From: Enterovibrio coralii
Lineage (GTDB): Bacteria > Pseudomonadota > Gammaproteobacteria > Enterobacterales > Vibrionaceae
Direction of reading: 5' to 3'
Assembly: GCF_001559595.1 (NCBI RefSeq)
Contig: NZ_LNTY01000032.1
Span: 1-64,000, forward strand
Length of the DNA stretch: 64,000 nucleotides
A program made the translations under genes and the position numbers. Positions 16,194 through 24,541 of this stretch are shown in pieces. The notes under the pieces were generated by a model. That model was not told where the DNA came from. It was given only the letters and a program-made list of their open reading frames with translations, and did no database searches. Positions within the stretch are counted from its first letter, which is position 1. Every line of letters begins with the position of its first letter.

Positions 16194-16700
16194 ATGAGCA
16201 AACCAAGTGGCAGTGAATTGGTCTCGCACTATCAGTCTTTGCTAAGGGATGGGAGCCTTCAACATACCTACGCCTTTCTCATCAAATATGTACAAAGCCT
16301 CAAGACTGCATTCACTAAAGCGTTTGGGGATGACTTTGCTATTGGCAATGTATTCCAAGGCTACATGGATTTCACGTACTTTTACCTCACGACGCCTGAC
16401 CTAAAACGCCACAAACTCAAGCTGGCAGTGGTATTCAATCACCAAACATTGGGCTTTGAACTTTGGCTGCTTGGGCAGACGAAACCGGTGCAGCGTGACT
16501 ACTGGCAAAAACTGCAAGGGGCGAAATGGATAAGCAGCAGTCACATGCCTGAATATGCTATTGCCGAGATAGTGATGATAGAAAAACCAGACTTTGATGA
16601 TTTGGACGCACTGACTGAGCAGATCAAATCGCAGTTTATGGAATGGCAACTGCGTGTCTGGCAGGCGATAGAGTCTTCTTCAAGGAGTGATAAAGCATGA
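16194..16700 (+). CDS. DUF7000-like cytosolic protein
   Basis: The 168-residue protein has 'GNVFQGYMDFTYFYLTTPDLKRHKLKLAVVFNHQTLGFELWLLGQTKPVQ' style blocks that I associate with the DUF7000 family; the function is unknown. It is soluble and aromatic-rich. A strong GAGGGGAG precedes ATG 16194. Its stop overlaps the start of the following acetyltransferase (ATGA), which suggests translational coupling and a joint role. Confidence 0.7.
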   Translation: MSKPSGSELVSHYQSLLRDGSLQHTYAFLIKYVQSLKTAFTKAFGDDFAIGNVFQGYMDFTYFYLTTPDLKRHKLKLAVVFNHQTLGFELWLLGQTKPVQRDYWQKLQGAKWISSSHMPEYAIAEIVMIEKPDFDDLDALTEQIKSQFMEWQLRVWQAIESSSRSDKA

Positions 16701-17191
16701 TACGCGAGATGACCAAAGCAGATTTCGAAGCATTCTGGCCAACGTTTTTCCACATTATCCAAGCACAGGAAACCTATGCGTTCGACCCTAATATGACGTT
16801 AGAGGAAGGCTATCAATTGTGGTGTACGCTTCCAGACAAAACGTTTGTGTTCGTGGAAAGCGGAGATGTATTGGCGTCTTATTACATCAAACCGAATGCT
16901 TCGGGACCAAGTCGCCATCTTTGTAACTGCGGTTATATGGTGTCGGAGAAGGCAAGAGGTCAAGGCATCGCAAGAAAGCTTTGCAAACACTCACAGACAG
17001 TTGCGTTAGAGCTGGGATACAAAGCGATGCAATTCAACAGTGTCGTATCCACCAATGAAGCAGCGGTGAAGTTATGGGAAACGCTAGGATTTAGTATCAT
17101 TGACACCATTCCAAATGCTTATAAACACGCGCGTTTTGGGTATGTTGACAGCTATGTGATGTATAAATGGCTCGATACTGAAGTGAGATAG
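16697..17191 (+). CDS. GNAT family N-acetyltransferase
   Basis: The 164-residue acetyltransferase shows motif A as 'CGYMVSEKARGQGIARKLC' and motif B 'STNEAAVKLWETLGFSIIDTIP'. Its closest pattern is that of fungal and bacterial acetyltransferases with the 'NAYKHARFGYVDSYVMYK' C-terminus. It overlaps the DUF7000-like gene by 4 bases, so the two are probably translated together. The substrate is unknown. Confidence 0.9.
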   Translation: MIREMTKADFEAFWPTFFHIIQAQETYAFDPNMTLEEGYQLWCTLPDKTFVFVESGDVLASYYIKPNASGPSRHLCNCGYMVSEKARGQGIARKLCKHSQTVALELGYKAMQFNSVVSTNEAAVKLWETLGFSIIDTIPNAYKHARFGYVDSYVMYKWLDTEVR

Positions 17192-17195
17192 CACA

Positions 17196-17225
17196 AGAAA
17201 ATGAGCCCATTGCAGGGCTCACTTC
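17196..17225. terminator. Terminator between convergent genes
   Basis: GAGCCC (17203-17208) and GGGCTC (17215-17220) form a stem with a 6-base loop. On the minus strand it is followed by ATTTTCTT, so it best serves the small minus-strand gene, but it may also stop the GNAT transcript. Confidence 0.65.
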
Positions 17226-17230
17226 AACCG

Positions 17231-17413
17231 TTAACGATGGAAAATGATCTGCTCGTCTTCGGTTTTCACGAGGCTAGCTTTGTTCTGTTCAATGAGTTGT
17301 GCCGCATATGACGGTGTGACCGCTTGGATTTCACCTTTGGCTCTCATTGTGAATGCATCCCACGCTTGGTCTTTGTATTTGCCTGCTTGTGTGTATTGAA
17401 TTAGAACTTTCAT
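17231..17413 (-). CDS. Small conserved-looking protein, 60 aa
   Basis: This is the only minus-strand gene in the accessory region left of 24.5 kb. The product starts MKVLIQYTQAGKYKDQAWD and is a compact alpha-beta polypeptide with no membrane segment. A GAGCGGG sequence lies upstream of the start, and a terminator follows. Codon use and clean boundaries support it as real. The function is unknown. Confidence 0.65.
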   Translation of the reverse strand: MKVLIQYTQAGKYKDQAWDAFTMRAKGEIQAVTPSYAAQLIEQNKASLVKTEDEQIIFHR

Positions 17414-17606
17414 AGCATCCCGCTCCGTTGTGGTTTACGTGCTACTCAACGTAAATCGTTTGGTCGCGTTACGCACCCGTTAAAAATGAAACGTAAGTTT
17501 AACGAAATAAAAATGAACACTGAGGAGAGAAAGCGACTAGGGTGTCTTCGCCTCGTTTCTGTTCAGTGGCTCATTTTTCAGGAAGAAATCTAGAAGCAAG
17601 GACGAC

Positions 17607-18106
17607 ATGCAAGCCGTTGTAAGAAAAGCAAACATAAAAGATGTGCAAGACATTGCATCCATTCACGTTAGATCTTGGAACGCCGCCTTTGATGGGCTGA
17701 TGCCTGCGGCTTATATCGATAAGTTCACCTTGGCACGTCGAGTGAAAGAGTGGCAACACATCATAGAAAACCGCAAAGAGCATGTCCTTGTTGCCGAGCA
17801 AAAGGCCAAGTGCTGGGGTTTGCTTCTTTTGAAAAAGAAGTGAACGACAATCAGACAATCGCGCTCAATAAACTCTATCTTTGCCCTCGACATTATGGCT
17901 CGGGGTTAGGCCGTTTGTTGATGGAAGAAATTGAAGCGTCAGCGAAATCACAAGGCGCAAAAGTGTTGTCATTGTATGTGCTAGACAGCAATGAAAACGC
18001 TGCAGGTTTCTACCAAAAGCAAGGGTTTGCTTTCGGAAAAGGTTCAGTCTCAGAGGTCTTTGAAGGAGTGACAATCATTGATGTTCTGATGGAAAAACAG
18101 CTTTAG
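17607..18106 (+). pseudogene. GNAT family N-acetyltransferase, frameshifted
   Basis: Two overlapping frames encode halves of one acetyltransferase. The first begins VRKANIKDVQDIASIHVRSWNAAF at ATG 17607; the second supplies 'GFASFEKEVN', the motif A 'PRHYGSGLGRLLMEE' and the C-terminal 'NENAAGFYQKQGFAF'. They join at an AAAA run (17800-17803): one extra A would give '...AEQKGQVLGFASFEKE...' and a normal 166-residue protein. The break is either a recent mutation or a sequencing error in a homopolymer. Confidence 0.8.
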
Positions 18107-18135
18107 CTGGATATGCCAAAAAATAACGGGGCACT

Positions 18136-18185
18136 ATAGCATAAACGGTGCTTATCTCGGGATTCGACCGCCGTTTATCGCTATG
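18136..18185. repeat. Imperfect inverted repeat upstream of a GNAT gene
   Basis: ATAGCATAAACGGTG (18136-18150) is nearly complementary to CGCCGTTTATCGCTAT (18170-18185), with one bulged base and one mismatch. It lies 35 bases before the gene at 18220 and could act as a transcript leader hairpin or as the terminator of the previous gene, but no U-tract follows. Confidence 0.45.
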
Positions 18186-18219
18186 ATGCTCGGGTGTTTT
18201 AATCCAAGAGTTTGCAACA

Positions 18220-18690
18220 ATGATCCGTTTGATCCGCGAAGAAGATATTCCTGCTACCGCACTGGTTCACAAAGCCGCTTTCGTCAGACAAGGACACTCT
18301 CAGGAGTGGATTCAATGTAACTTCAATGCCTTCCCACGTTTTCAAATATATGTGGCCGAATTGGATGGCAAAGTGGTTGGCTACATCATCTGGAACCAGA
18401 AAAGCGGTTTTCGTCCTGAAGCAGTGCTTGAACTCGAGCAGCTTGCCGTTTCCCCTGATTTTCACGGCCAAGGCATCGGCCGCCGATTGGTTGTTGAATC
18501 ATTACCACTAGTGAAGCAGCAATTGGCCGAAAGAGACGCCGTAATCAAGCATGTGATGGTGACAACACGAGCCGATAACTTTGCTCAAGAGCTTTACAAA
18601 AGCGCGTTAGGTGCGGAAGTGGAAGCGACAATCACTAACCTTTACTCTGCCGACGAAGTTTTACTGATTGCCCGTAACGTAAAGGTGTAA
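18220..18690 (+). CDS. GNAT family N-acetyltransferase
   Basis: The 156-residue protein is a classic GNAT: MIRLIREEDIPATALVHKAAF at the N-terminus, central 'VGYIIWNQ', motif A 'LAVSPDFHGQGIGRRLV', and a C-terminal 'RADNFAQELYKSALGAE'. The ribosome binding site is weak. It is followed 41 bases later by another GNAT gene of different sequence, not a recent duplication. Confidence 0.9.
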   Translation: MIRLIREEDIPATALVHKAAFVRQGHSQEWIQCNFNAFPRFQIYVAELDGKVVGYIIWNQKSGFRPEAVLELEQLAVSPDFHGQGIGRRLVVESLPLVKQQLAERDAVIKHVMVTTRADNFAQELYKSALGAEVEATITNLYSADEVLLIARNVKV

Positions 18691-18731
18691 TCATCAAATA
18701 ACCACCACAAACACCAGCATAGGAGTGCGAA

Positions 18732-19205
18732 ATGAGCAGCGAAGCATTTGTGATGCGTGAGGCAACAACCCGCGATATACCTCGGCTGCTTGAACTGGAG
18801 CAAATCCTCATTCAGGCGGAACGTGCACTTAACGAAACCATGAAACCGAGTGACGTTAAGTATTATGACTTCGAAGCATTGATTGAGGATGAAAGTGCCT
18901 GCTTGCTGGTTGTTGAAGATAAAGGAGTCATTATTGGTAGTGGCTTGGCGCAAATAAAAACCTCGAAACCAGCACTCTCCCATGATCTTCATTGCTATTT
19001 AGACTTCATGGTTGTCGAGGACAGCTATCGTGGGCAGGGGTTAAATAAAAAGGTGATAGAACATCTGATGGTATGGAGTCAGTCCAAGTCAGTGTCCGAT
19101 TTTTATTTGTCTGTTTATAGTGACAACGCGCCCGCAGTGAGAGCCTATGAAAAGCTGGGGTTTCGTTCAAACATTCTAGAGATGAAACTTAACGTAAAGG
19201 ATTAA
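18732..19205 (+). CDS. GNAT family N-acetyltransferase
   Basis: The 157-residue protein has the motif A 'LDFMVVEDSYRGQGLNKKVIEHLM' and motif B 'SDNAPAVRAYEKLGFRSNILEM'. AGGAG precedes ATG 18732. It is one of seven GNAT genes between 1 and 19.2 kb, not counting the frameshifted one. The 200 bases that follow hold no gene and no structure I can name. Confidence 0.9.
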   Translation: MSSEAFVMREATTRDIPRLLELEQILIQAERALNETMKPSDVKYYDFEALIEDESACLLVVEDKGVIIGSGLAQIKTSKPALSHDLHCYLDFMVVEDSYRGQGLNKKVIEHLMVWSQSKSVSDFYLSVYSDNAPAVRAYEKLGFRSNILEMKLNVKD

Positions 19206-19405
19206 CGTTAGAAGCATGACGAAACCAATGGGCGATAACGTTAAAGCGTGGTTGAATCGCAACGGGTAACCCCTGTTGTGAGATGCTTGAAAAACCTCTA
19301 TTGACTCTGCGACTTAAAACTCACCTTTATGTGCTTTCTTTTTATCTCTATTACGAAGTACGTAAAGTGTTGATTGGCATTGCAAGGTGAACGTGGAGTA
19401 TTCAG

Positions 19406-20065
19406 ATGCGGGTTTTCCCTGATTTAAAACAGCCTGATGGCAGTCTATATTGCGGCCCTTTTTGTCTTGCTGCGATGCTTACCGTTTTGAATCGTTTGCC
19501 GATCGAATCAGCCGTCACTGTTAAACGCTACAATGGTGATCACAAGGAATTTTGTGGAGAAGATGTTCCGTTGTTCTACGCGTCTGGTGATTTGAGTGGT
19601 TTCGGTAAACAGATATACAAACTGACAGGTATCATTACGCCGGGTGAGTACCCCGACTATATCGAACACTCCGGGTACAATTCGTTGGCCGCGATGGTAC
19701 ATGTGATGACGCAATTCGGCTTACAAGCCGAAGTGATTATTCGGGATGAACAAACGAAAGGCTATTTAGAAACCGTTTTTCCCGTTGAATTTGAATTGCT
19801 GAATGACATAAGCGTGCCTGTGAGTCTATTAAACGGCGAACGGTCAACACCCGAAGGCTGTTATCTTATTTCTGTTATCGCCGTAAATGGCTCTCTTCAT
19901 TACATCCTCAATACTGCTAACGCTGAATGGTTTGATTCTCACCTTGCTGTTGATGATACGTCTTGGGACTTCATCGAAAAATGGGATGGTAGCGGCACAG
20001 GACGTGATGGCGCATCGTGGGTTGGAATATCCTTGAGAGTTTTTCTTCCAACCAGCGAAGAATAG
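19406..20065 (+). CDS. Putative C39-like cysteine peptidase-fold protein
   Basis: I do not recognise a named family for this 219-residue protein. Its N-terminus, KQPDGSLYCGPFCLAAML, matches the catalytic block of C39/papain-like folds: Gln9 in the oxyanion position, and Cys16 in CGP at the start of a helix. His165 in 'GSLHYILNT' and Asp177 in 'EWFDS' have the spacing of the His and Asp/Asn of the C39 triad. There is no signal peptide, so it acts in the cytosol. A peptidase, deamidase or transferase activity is inferred. GGAG lies upstream of ATG 19406. Confidence 0.7.
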   Translation: MRVFPDLKQPDGSLYCGPFCLAAMLTVLNRLPIESAVTVKRYNGDHKEFCGEDVPLFYASGDLSGFGKQIYKLTGIITPGEYPDYIEHSGYNSLAAMVHVMTQFGLQAEVIIRDEQTKGYLETVFPVEFELLNDISVPVSLLNGERSTPEGCYLISVIAVNGSLHYILNTANAEWFDSHLAVDDTSWDFIEKWDGSGTGRDGASWVGISLRVFLPTSEE

Positions 20066-20130
20066 ACGCACAGGGAGTGCAACGACGTGTCTCGCAAAAC
20101 CGCAATGCAAGACATAAGAGTTCTTTATTG

Positions 20131-20187
20131 CTCTCCCGTTGCCCCTTCCCAACATGGATACTTTGAGTACGTACTAATTTGGGAGAG
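20131..20187 (+). promoter_or_regulatory. Inverted repeat that could hide a ribosome binding site
   Basis: CTCTCCC (20131-20137) is complementary to GGGAGAG (20181-20187), which is the likely ribosome binding site of the gene at 20201. Pairing over the 43-base gap would block translation. This is an inference from sequence only. Confidence 0.3.
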
Positions 20188-20200
20188 GTGAATTTGGCAT

Positions 20201-20554
20201 ATGGATTATGACAAAAAGCTCGAGCTTGCCCTAAAAGAGCTCAACGCTAAAGGGAATAACATTAGCGACGTTAACCTTAAATATGCAAAAACGTTAATGC
20301 GATTTGGTTTTCGCCTTCCTCCTCCCCATTATCAGAGTTTCTGGTGCAACCTTGTTTCTTCTGGCTCCTCATTCGGCGTTATATGGGGCGCATTGATGTG
20401 GTTTATGCTCTGGGAGCCCGCAGGAAAAACGTTTGTTGAATGCCTGACTTTGATGGTAATGGGGGGCGCGCTCTTCGGTTTACTCAACGCGAGTTTCTAT
20501 CGGCTTCGTCGCAAGCGTTTAGGGCTTTCAACGTGGAACGAGCTCGGAAAATAA
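20201..20554 (+). CDS. DUF6404-like membrane protein
   Basis: The 117-residue protein has a soluble helical N-terminus (DYDKKLELALKELNAKG), a conserved-looking 'FRLPPPHYQSF' and two membrane helices (about 55-72 and 80-98), followed by a basic tail. This layout matches DUF6404 proteins of Vibrio and enterobacteria as I remember them; the function is unknown. GGGAGAGGTG (20181-20190) is the ribosome binding site. Confidence 0.7.
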   Translation: MDYDKKLELALKELNAKGNNISDVNLKYAKTLMRFGFRLPPPHYQSFWCNLVSSGSSFGVIWGALMWFMLWEPAGKTFVECLTLMVMGGALFGLLNASFYRLRRKRLGLSTWNELGK

Positions 20555-20623
20555 AGGCCAAAAGTAACCTTAGCTTCTCAGTAATGGCAGTTTGAGAACG
20601 TTCAAACCAAAGGGGAAACGAAA

Positions 20624-21205
20624 GTGAAATGTCTGGTCGTTTTAGCACATCCGCAAACCTCAAGTCTTTGTCATTACCTTGGTGATGAAACCATTAAACA
20701 CCTTACTTCTAAAGGCTATGACGTTGAAGTGTTAGACCTTTATAAACAATGCTTTGATCCCGTATTGAACCTTCAAGAACGCGAGAGCTACTACAAGGAA
20801 ACGTTTGATGTATCCAGCGTTGCATCAGACATTGAGCAACTGAAAAATGCAGAGTCTTTAGTGCTTATCTTCCCTACATGGTGGTTTGGATTTCCGGCAA
20901 TCCTGAAAGGTTGGTTCGATCGAGTATGGGCCCCCGGCCATGCTTACGACCATGCCGATGATTTGGGTGCCATCAAACCTCGTCTTCACAACTTAAAGGA
21001 AGTGAAAGTCGTGACAATGTTGGGCTCGCCTTGGTGGGTGGACAAGTTTGTGCTTTGGCAGCCCGTCAAACGCATACTTCGTATCGCGTTGCTCGGCGCA
21101 TGCACGAAGAATTGCCGCTTCACGATGTTGTCGCTGTATAAAAGTGAGGACGTGTCAAAAGAACGTGCTAAACAATTTGTCGAAAAGATTAAAACAACGT
21201 TCTAA
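20624..21205 (+). CDS. NAD(P)H dehydrogenase/quinone reductase, flavodoxin fold
   Basis: The 193-residue protein is of the NQO1/YwrO/MdaB-like flavodoxin-fold family. The FMN/FAD phosphate loop is 'LAHPQTSSLCHYL', and 'FPTWWFGFPAILKGWFDRVWAPGHAY' is the family signature that contacts flavin and quinone. It would reduce quinones or similar electrophiles in two-electron steps in the cytosol. The start is GTG 20624, preceded by AGGGGAAA. Confidence 0.92.
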   Translation: MKCLVVLAHPQTSSLCHYLGDETIKHLTSKGYDVEVLDLYKQCFDPVLNLQERESYYKETFDVSSVASDIEQLKNAESLVLIFPTWWFGFPAILKGWFDRVWAPGHAYDHADDLGAIKPRLHNLKEVKVVTMLGSPWWVDKFVLWQPVKRILRIALLGACTKNCRFTMLSLYKSEDVSKERAKQFVEKIKTTF

Positions 21206-21262
21206 TAGAGCAAGTTGTCAGCAGTGTAAACAACACGTTAGATTTTTTGGAGAGCGTGCTCA

Positions 21263-22465
21263 ATGCGAAAAAGGCTTTGGATTAAAAATGGCGTCATTGC
21301 GCTGTTTTTGGTTGGCTTGAGTGTGTTTGTTATTCGATTTGCGTTCTATCTTCCCGAGCCTGACTTAGAGAGTTTTGCTTGGACGCAGCATTCAGCGCAG
21401 CAAGACTGGAACGTGGTAAAACCCGAAGCGGAAGGGTTTGACCCCATTACGCTGGTGGAGCTACACAATCAGGTAACGGTCAGGAAAACCAAGAAAGTAC
21501 AGTCACTGGTCATCGTGCGTGACGGCAATCTGGTGTTTGAGCAATATTACCTTGTGATGAGTGACGAAGACGGCTTGCCAGTGCCTGTTCATTATCCGCC
21601 TACCGCTGATACACAGCACCAGATGCGCTCCATTTCGAAAACGGTCACGGCGACCTTGATAGGAAGTCTGATAGAAGAGTCTTTACTGTCTGGTACGGAT
21701 GAGCCTATCTATGGCTTTTTTGACCAGAATGATATTCCTAACGCATCCAAGAAAGCAGCGGTGACGATTGAAAATGCGCTGAACTTTAACAGCGGTCTAG
21801 ATTGGCAAGAGTGGCGTGCAGCAAGCAGTGATGCGTTCAATATGTGGGTATCACCAGACCCTTACCACTATGTGTTCAGCAAAGATGTGATTCATCCACC
21901 CGGCGAGGTATTTGAATACCAAGGTGGAATGAGTGTTTTGTTGGGCGGTGTGGTTGAGAAAGTCACGGGAATGGATTTGCGTGAATACGCTGATAAACGC
22001 TTGTTCTCGCCGTTGGGCATCTCGAATTACGACTGGTTTACCCATGAAGCGACCGGGGACCATCTGGGCTCTTCTGGCCTCTATCTTCGTACCCGCGATC
22101 TGGCCAAACTCGGCCAGCTTTATCTCAACGAAGGCGAGTGGAACGGCACGCGTATTTTCTCTGAGCAATGGGCAAAGGAAAGCCTCAAACCAGCAGGACG
22201 GTTTTGGGAAAACAAAAGCATTGAGTATGGTCACAATTGGTGGTTCCCAAAACTCACGCTAAGAGGTGAACCGATCAAGATAGCAGGCATGCGGGGAACT
22301 GGCGGTCAGGAAATGTTTGTCTTGCCTGATTACAACCTGGTGTTTGCGATGACGTCGGGGGCGTACCTCAGTCAAGATGAGGATTACCCGTTTGAACTCA
22401 TTGCTGATTATGTGCTGCCTGCCATTGGCGTAGATAACGTGAAATATGAACCCAAAGCTAGTTAG
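21263..22465 (+). CDS. Membrane-anchored serine hydrolase (beta-lactamase/class C-like)
   Basis: The 400-residue protein has an N-terminal membrane anchor (about residues 8-30) and a periplasmic beta-lactamase-related domain. Ser123-x-x-Lys126 (SISK) is the nucleophile motif; Tyr219 in EYQGG replaces the usual YxN; and RGTGGQ near residue 346 stands for the KTG box. Such proteins are often esterases or peptidases rather than lactamases. TTGGAGAG precedes ATG 21263. A paralogue with a secretion signal lies at 56500-57807. Confidence 0.88.
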   Translation: MRKRLWIKNGVIALFLVGLSVFVIRFAFYLPEPDLESFAWTQHSAQQDWNVVKPEAEGFDPITLVELHNQVTVRKTKKVQSLVIVRDGNLVFEQYYLVMSDEDGLPVPVHYPPTADTQHQMRSISKTVTATLIGSLIEESLLSGTDEPIYGFFDQNDIPNASKKAAVTIENALNFNSGLDWQEWRAASSDAFNMWVSPDPYHYVFSKDVIHPPGEVFEYQGGMSVLLGGVVEKVTGMDLREYADKRLFSPLGISNYDWFTHEATGDHLGSSGLYLRTRDLAKLGQLYLNEGEWNGTRIFSEQWAKESLKPAGRFWENKSIEYGHNWWFPKLTLRGEPIKIAGMRGTGGQEMFVLPDYNLVFAMTSGAYLSQDEDYPFELIADYVLPAIGVDNVKYEPKAS

Positions 22466-22503
22466 GGCGTTGTGGGAATGATTAATCGAGTAAGGAAGCA
22501 ACG

Positions 22504-23028
22504 ATGAAAACGCAGTTTGTGCTCATGGCTAAGTACAACCAGTGGATGAATGACGCCTTGTACCAAAAAGCGTTTGAGATGACGGAAAGCGATGTGTATG
22601 ACGACAAAGGGGCTTTCTTTGGCAGCGCTTTTCACACACTAAGCCATATTTATACAGGCGATCTTCTCTGGCTTGGCCGGTTCACGTCAGTAGCGAGCTC
22701 TGTTGATCTTGCAAGTTCGCTATCTGCCTTTCCTTCTACAACATCAAATACTGTCCATTTATGTAAAAATCTCAGAGAGTTGGCGGACTCTCGCAAACTC
22801 TTAGATGTATTAATCATAAAATGGGTCGAAGGGATTGAAGAGACTGAATTTGAACAAAATTTGGAATACCAGAATACAGCAGGCAAGACGTTCTCTGAAC
22901 CGCTAGGGAGCGTGTTACTGCATTTCTTTAATCACCAAACGCATCACCGCGGGCAGTTCACCACCTTGTTAAGCCAAAGTGGTGACAACGATTACTTCAC
23001 GGATTTGATTGGCTTAATTCGCCAATAA
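22504..23028 (+). CDS. DinB family metalloprotein
   Basis: The 174-residue four-helix bundle fits the DinB/YfiT-like superfamily: N-terminal 'MAKYNQWMNDALYQKA', a His in 'SAFHTLSHIYTGDLLWLGR', and the C-terminal 'FFNHQTHHRGQFTTLLSQ' with the remaining metal-binding His residues. Members are thiol-dependent transferases or hydrolases with mostly unknown substrates. AAGGAAG precedes the start. The stop overlaps an upstream in-frame ATG of the next gene's frame, so the two genes are close but not clearly coupled. Confidence 0.9.
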   Translation: MKTQFVLMAKYNQWMNDALYQKAFEMTESDVYDDKGAFFGSAFHTLSHIYTGDLLWLGRFTSVASSVDLASSLSAFPSTTSNTVHLCKNLRELADSRKLLDVLIIKWVEGIEETEFEQNLEYQNTAGKTFSEPLGSVLLHFFNHQTHHRGQFTTLLSQSGDNDYFTDLIGLIRQ

Positions 23029-23087
23029 TGATTTACCGACGCCATTCATCATGTAACGCATTGCTTTTAGACCAGGGAAGGGCAGTA

Positions 23088-23489
23088 ATGAACACATTTG
23101 ATGTTTATAAAGTGACGATTTTCGTCATCGGTTTTACAGGACTATTGTTTTTTATCCAGCTATTGATTGCAGATGTGGTTGGCTTAAGGCGCAAACATCA
23201 ACCGGGTTTTCCCGTTGATGCGGATTACGATGATTTCTTCTTTCGTGCCAGTCGTGCATTTTTAAACAGCAACGAAACAGCCAGTATATTTCTGATGCTC
23301 GCGGTGTTCGCCATGCTATCTTCGGCGAACGCAACAAGCTTAAATACTGCCGCGTTGGTGTATTTCTTTGCCCGCTTATTCCATATGCTGTTTTACTACT
23401 TCAGCTTCAGCATACTGAGGAGCGTCTCCTTTACAGTGAGCTTGATTGCGCTGCTGGCAATGTTTGTTATTGGCTACTCTGCTTGGTGA
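23088..23489 (+). CDS. MAPEG family membrane protein
   Basis: The 133-residue protein has four membrane helices. It shows the MAPEG layout: a hydrophobic first helix, a cytoplasmic loop 'DDFFFRASRAFLNSNETA' with the conserved Asn-x-x-Glu, and a following 'FFARLFHMLFYYF'. MAPEG proteins are membrane glutathione transferases or relatives. AGGGAAGGG precedes ATG 23088, preferred over an upstream ATG at 23028. The GFA gene after it starts near its stop, and both families link to glutathione chemistry. Confidence 0.85.
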   Translation: MNTFDVYKVTIFVIGFTGLLFFIQLLIADVVGLRRKHQPGFPVDADYDDFFFRASRAFLNSNETASIFLMLAVFAMLSSANATSLNTAALVYFFARLFHMLFYYFSFSILRSVSFTVSLIALLAMFVIGYSAW

Positions 23490-23509
23490 GCCGTCATTCG
23501 GCAAGTGAG

Positions 23510-23901
23510 ATGATTCGAGCGAAAGATAAAACCTACCAAGGACGCTGCCATTGTGGCTTTTTGACGTTCAGCGTTGTGGCGAATATCGACCATGCGCGCG
23601 TTTGCAACTGCTCGATATGCTCAAAAAGGGGGACGATGAACTTTCGTGTGCCCAATGATGCACTAACGTTAAACACACCGCTTGATGGCCTCACGCTCTA
23701 TCAATGGGGCTCTAAAACTGCGAAAGATTACTTTTGCCCTAACTGCGGCATTTTGGGATTTCGTCGTCCTAGTCTTCCTACGAAGGAAGAACAAGAAAGA
23801 GGCATTCAACCCTTCGAGGCTGGGCAATAAACCTTCGCTGCATTGATGACATCGACATATCAACACTTCCTATCGTTAAGATCGACGGCGCATCTCTTTA
23901 G
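23510..23901 (+). pseudogene. GFA family protein, frameshifted
   Basis: The first frame gives the GFA cysteine pattern CHCGF, CNCSIC and CPNCG, but ends abruptly at 23830. One base later in phase, the sequence encodes INLRCIDDIDISTL..., the expected C-terminal end of the family. Adding one G to the GGG run at 23822-23824 joins them into a 130-residue protein ending at TAG 23899-23901. ATG 23510 is the assumed start; TTG 23483 is possible and would overlap the MAPEG gene. Confidence 0.8.
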
Positions 23902-24142
23902 CTAGCCTTTCATTCCATACAGAAACAGTGCGAGTCGACAAGCGTAAGAACGTCGTCGATTTGCGTAAACTTGTTTGAATTTGCTGCAATTTACTATTGT
24001 TTAGATACGCAGTTTATTTTTTGACTTGCTGTTTGACGTCAACCTACCGCGTAAATTCTGCTCTTTAGCAACGATCCTCTTCGCGACACCTTAACCGGAA
24101 TACAAAGCTGATCGCGATTGACTCTATGTGAAGGAGACCGAT

Positions 24143-24526
24143 ATGGAAATCAAACAGGTACACAAAGCAACATGCCATTGCGGCTCAGTCGAGCTTGAAC
24201 TCAGAATGCCAAATGGTCTGGTGGATGCCAGACGATGCTCCTGTTCGATGTGTCGCAAGCGAGGAACTGTTATGGCTTCGGTGGAAGTGGAAAATTTGAT
24301 GGTCACTCGAGGCGAGGAATTCCTCACCTTGTACCAGTTCAATACGCTGGCAGCGAAACACTACTTCTGCAAGCGTTGTGGTATTTATACTCACCACCAA
24401 CGCCGTTCCAATCCTTATCAGTTCGGGATTAACGTTGCCTGTTTGGAAGGGATCAATCCGTATGATCTTCCAAACATTACCGTGACAAGTGGCGTGCATG
24501 AACCCGGTGAGGGCATAGGCCTTTAA
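24143..24526 (+). CDS. GFA family protein
   Basis: The 127-residue protein has CHCG, CSCSMC and CKRCG clusters and the C-terminal 'NVACLEGINPYDLP', which is the complete GFA pattern. It is a paralogue of the preceding frameshifted gene, but not a recent copy. AAGGAGA (24131-24137) fixes ATG 24143. The 241 bases upstream hold no gene that I can see. Confidence 0.9.
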   Translation: MEIKQVHKATCHCGSVELELRMPNGLVDARRCSCSMCRKRGTVMASVEVENLMVTRGEEFLTLYQFNTLAAKHYFCKRCGIYTHHQRRSNPYQFGINVACLEGINPYDLPNITVTSGVHEPGEGIGL

Positions 24527-24541
24527 GCCGAAAATAGAATG

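Noticed and set aside
21263..22465. Calling the serine hydrolase a beta-lactamase
   Set aside because: The tyrosine and KTG boxes are altered and the protein is membrane-anchored, so antibiotic hydrolysis is unlikely.
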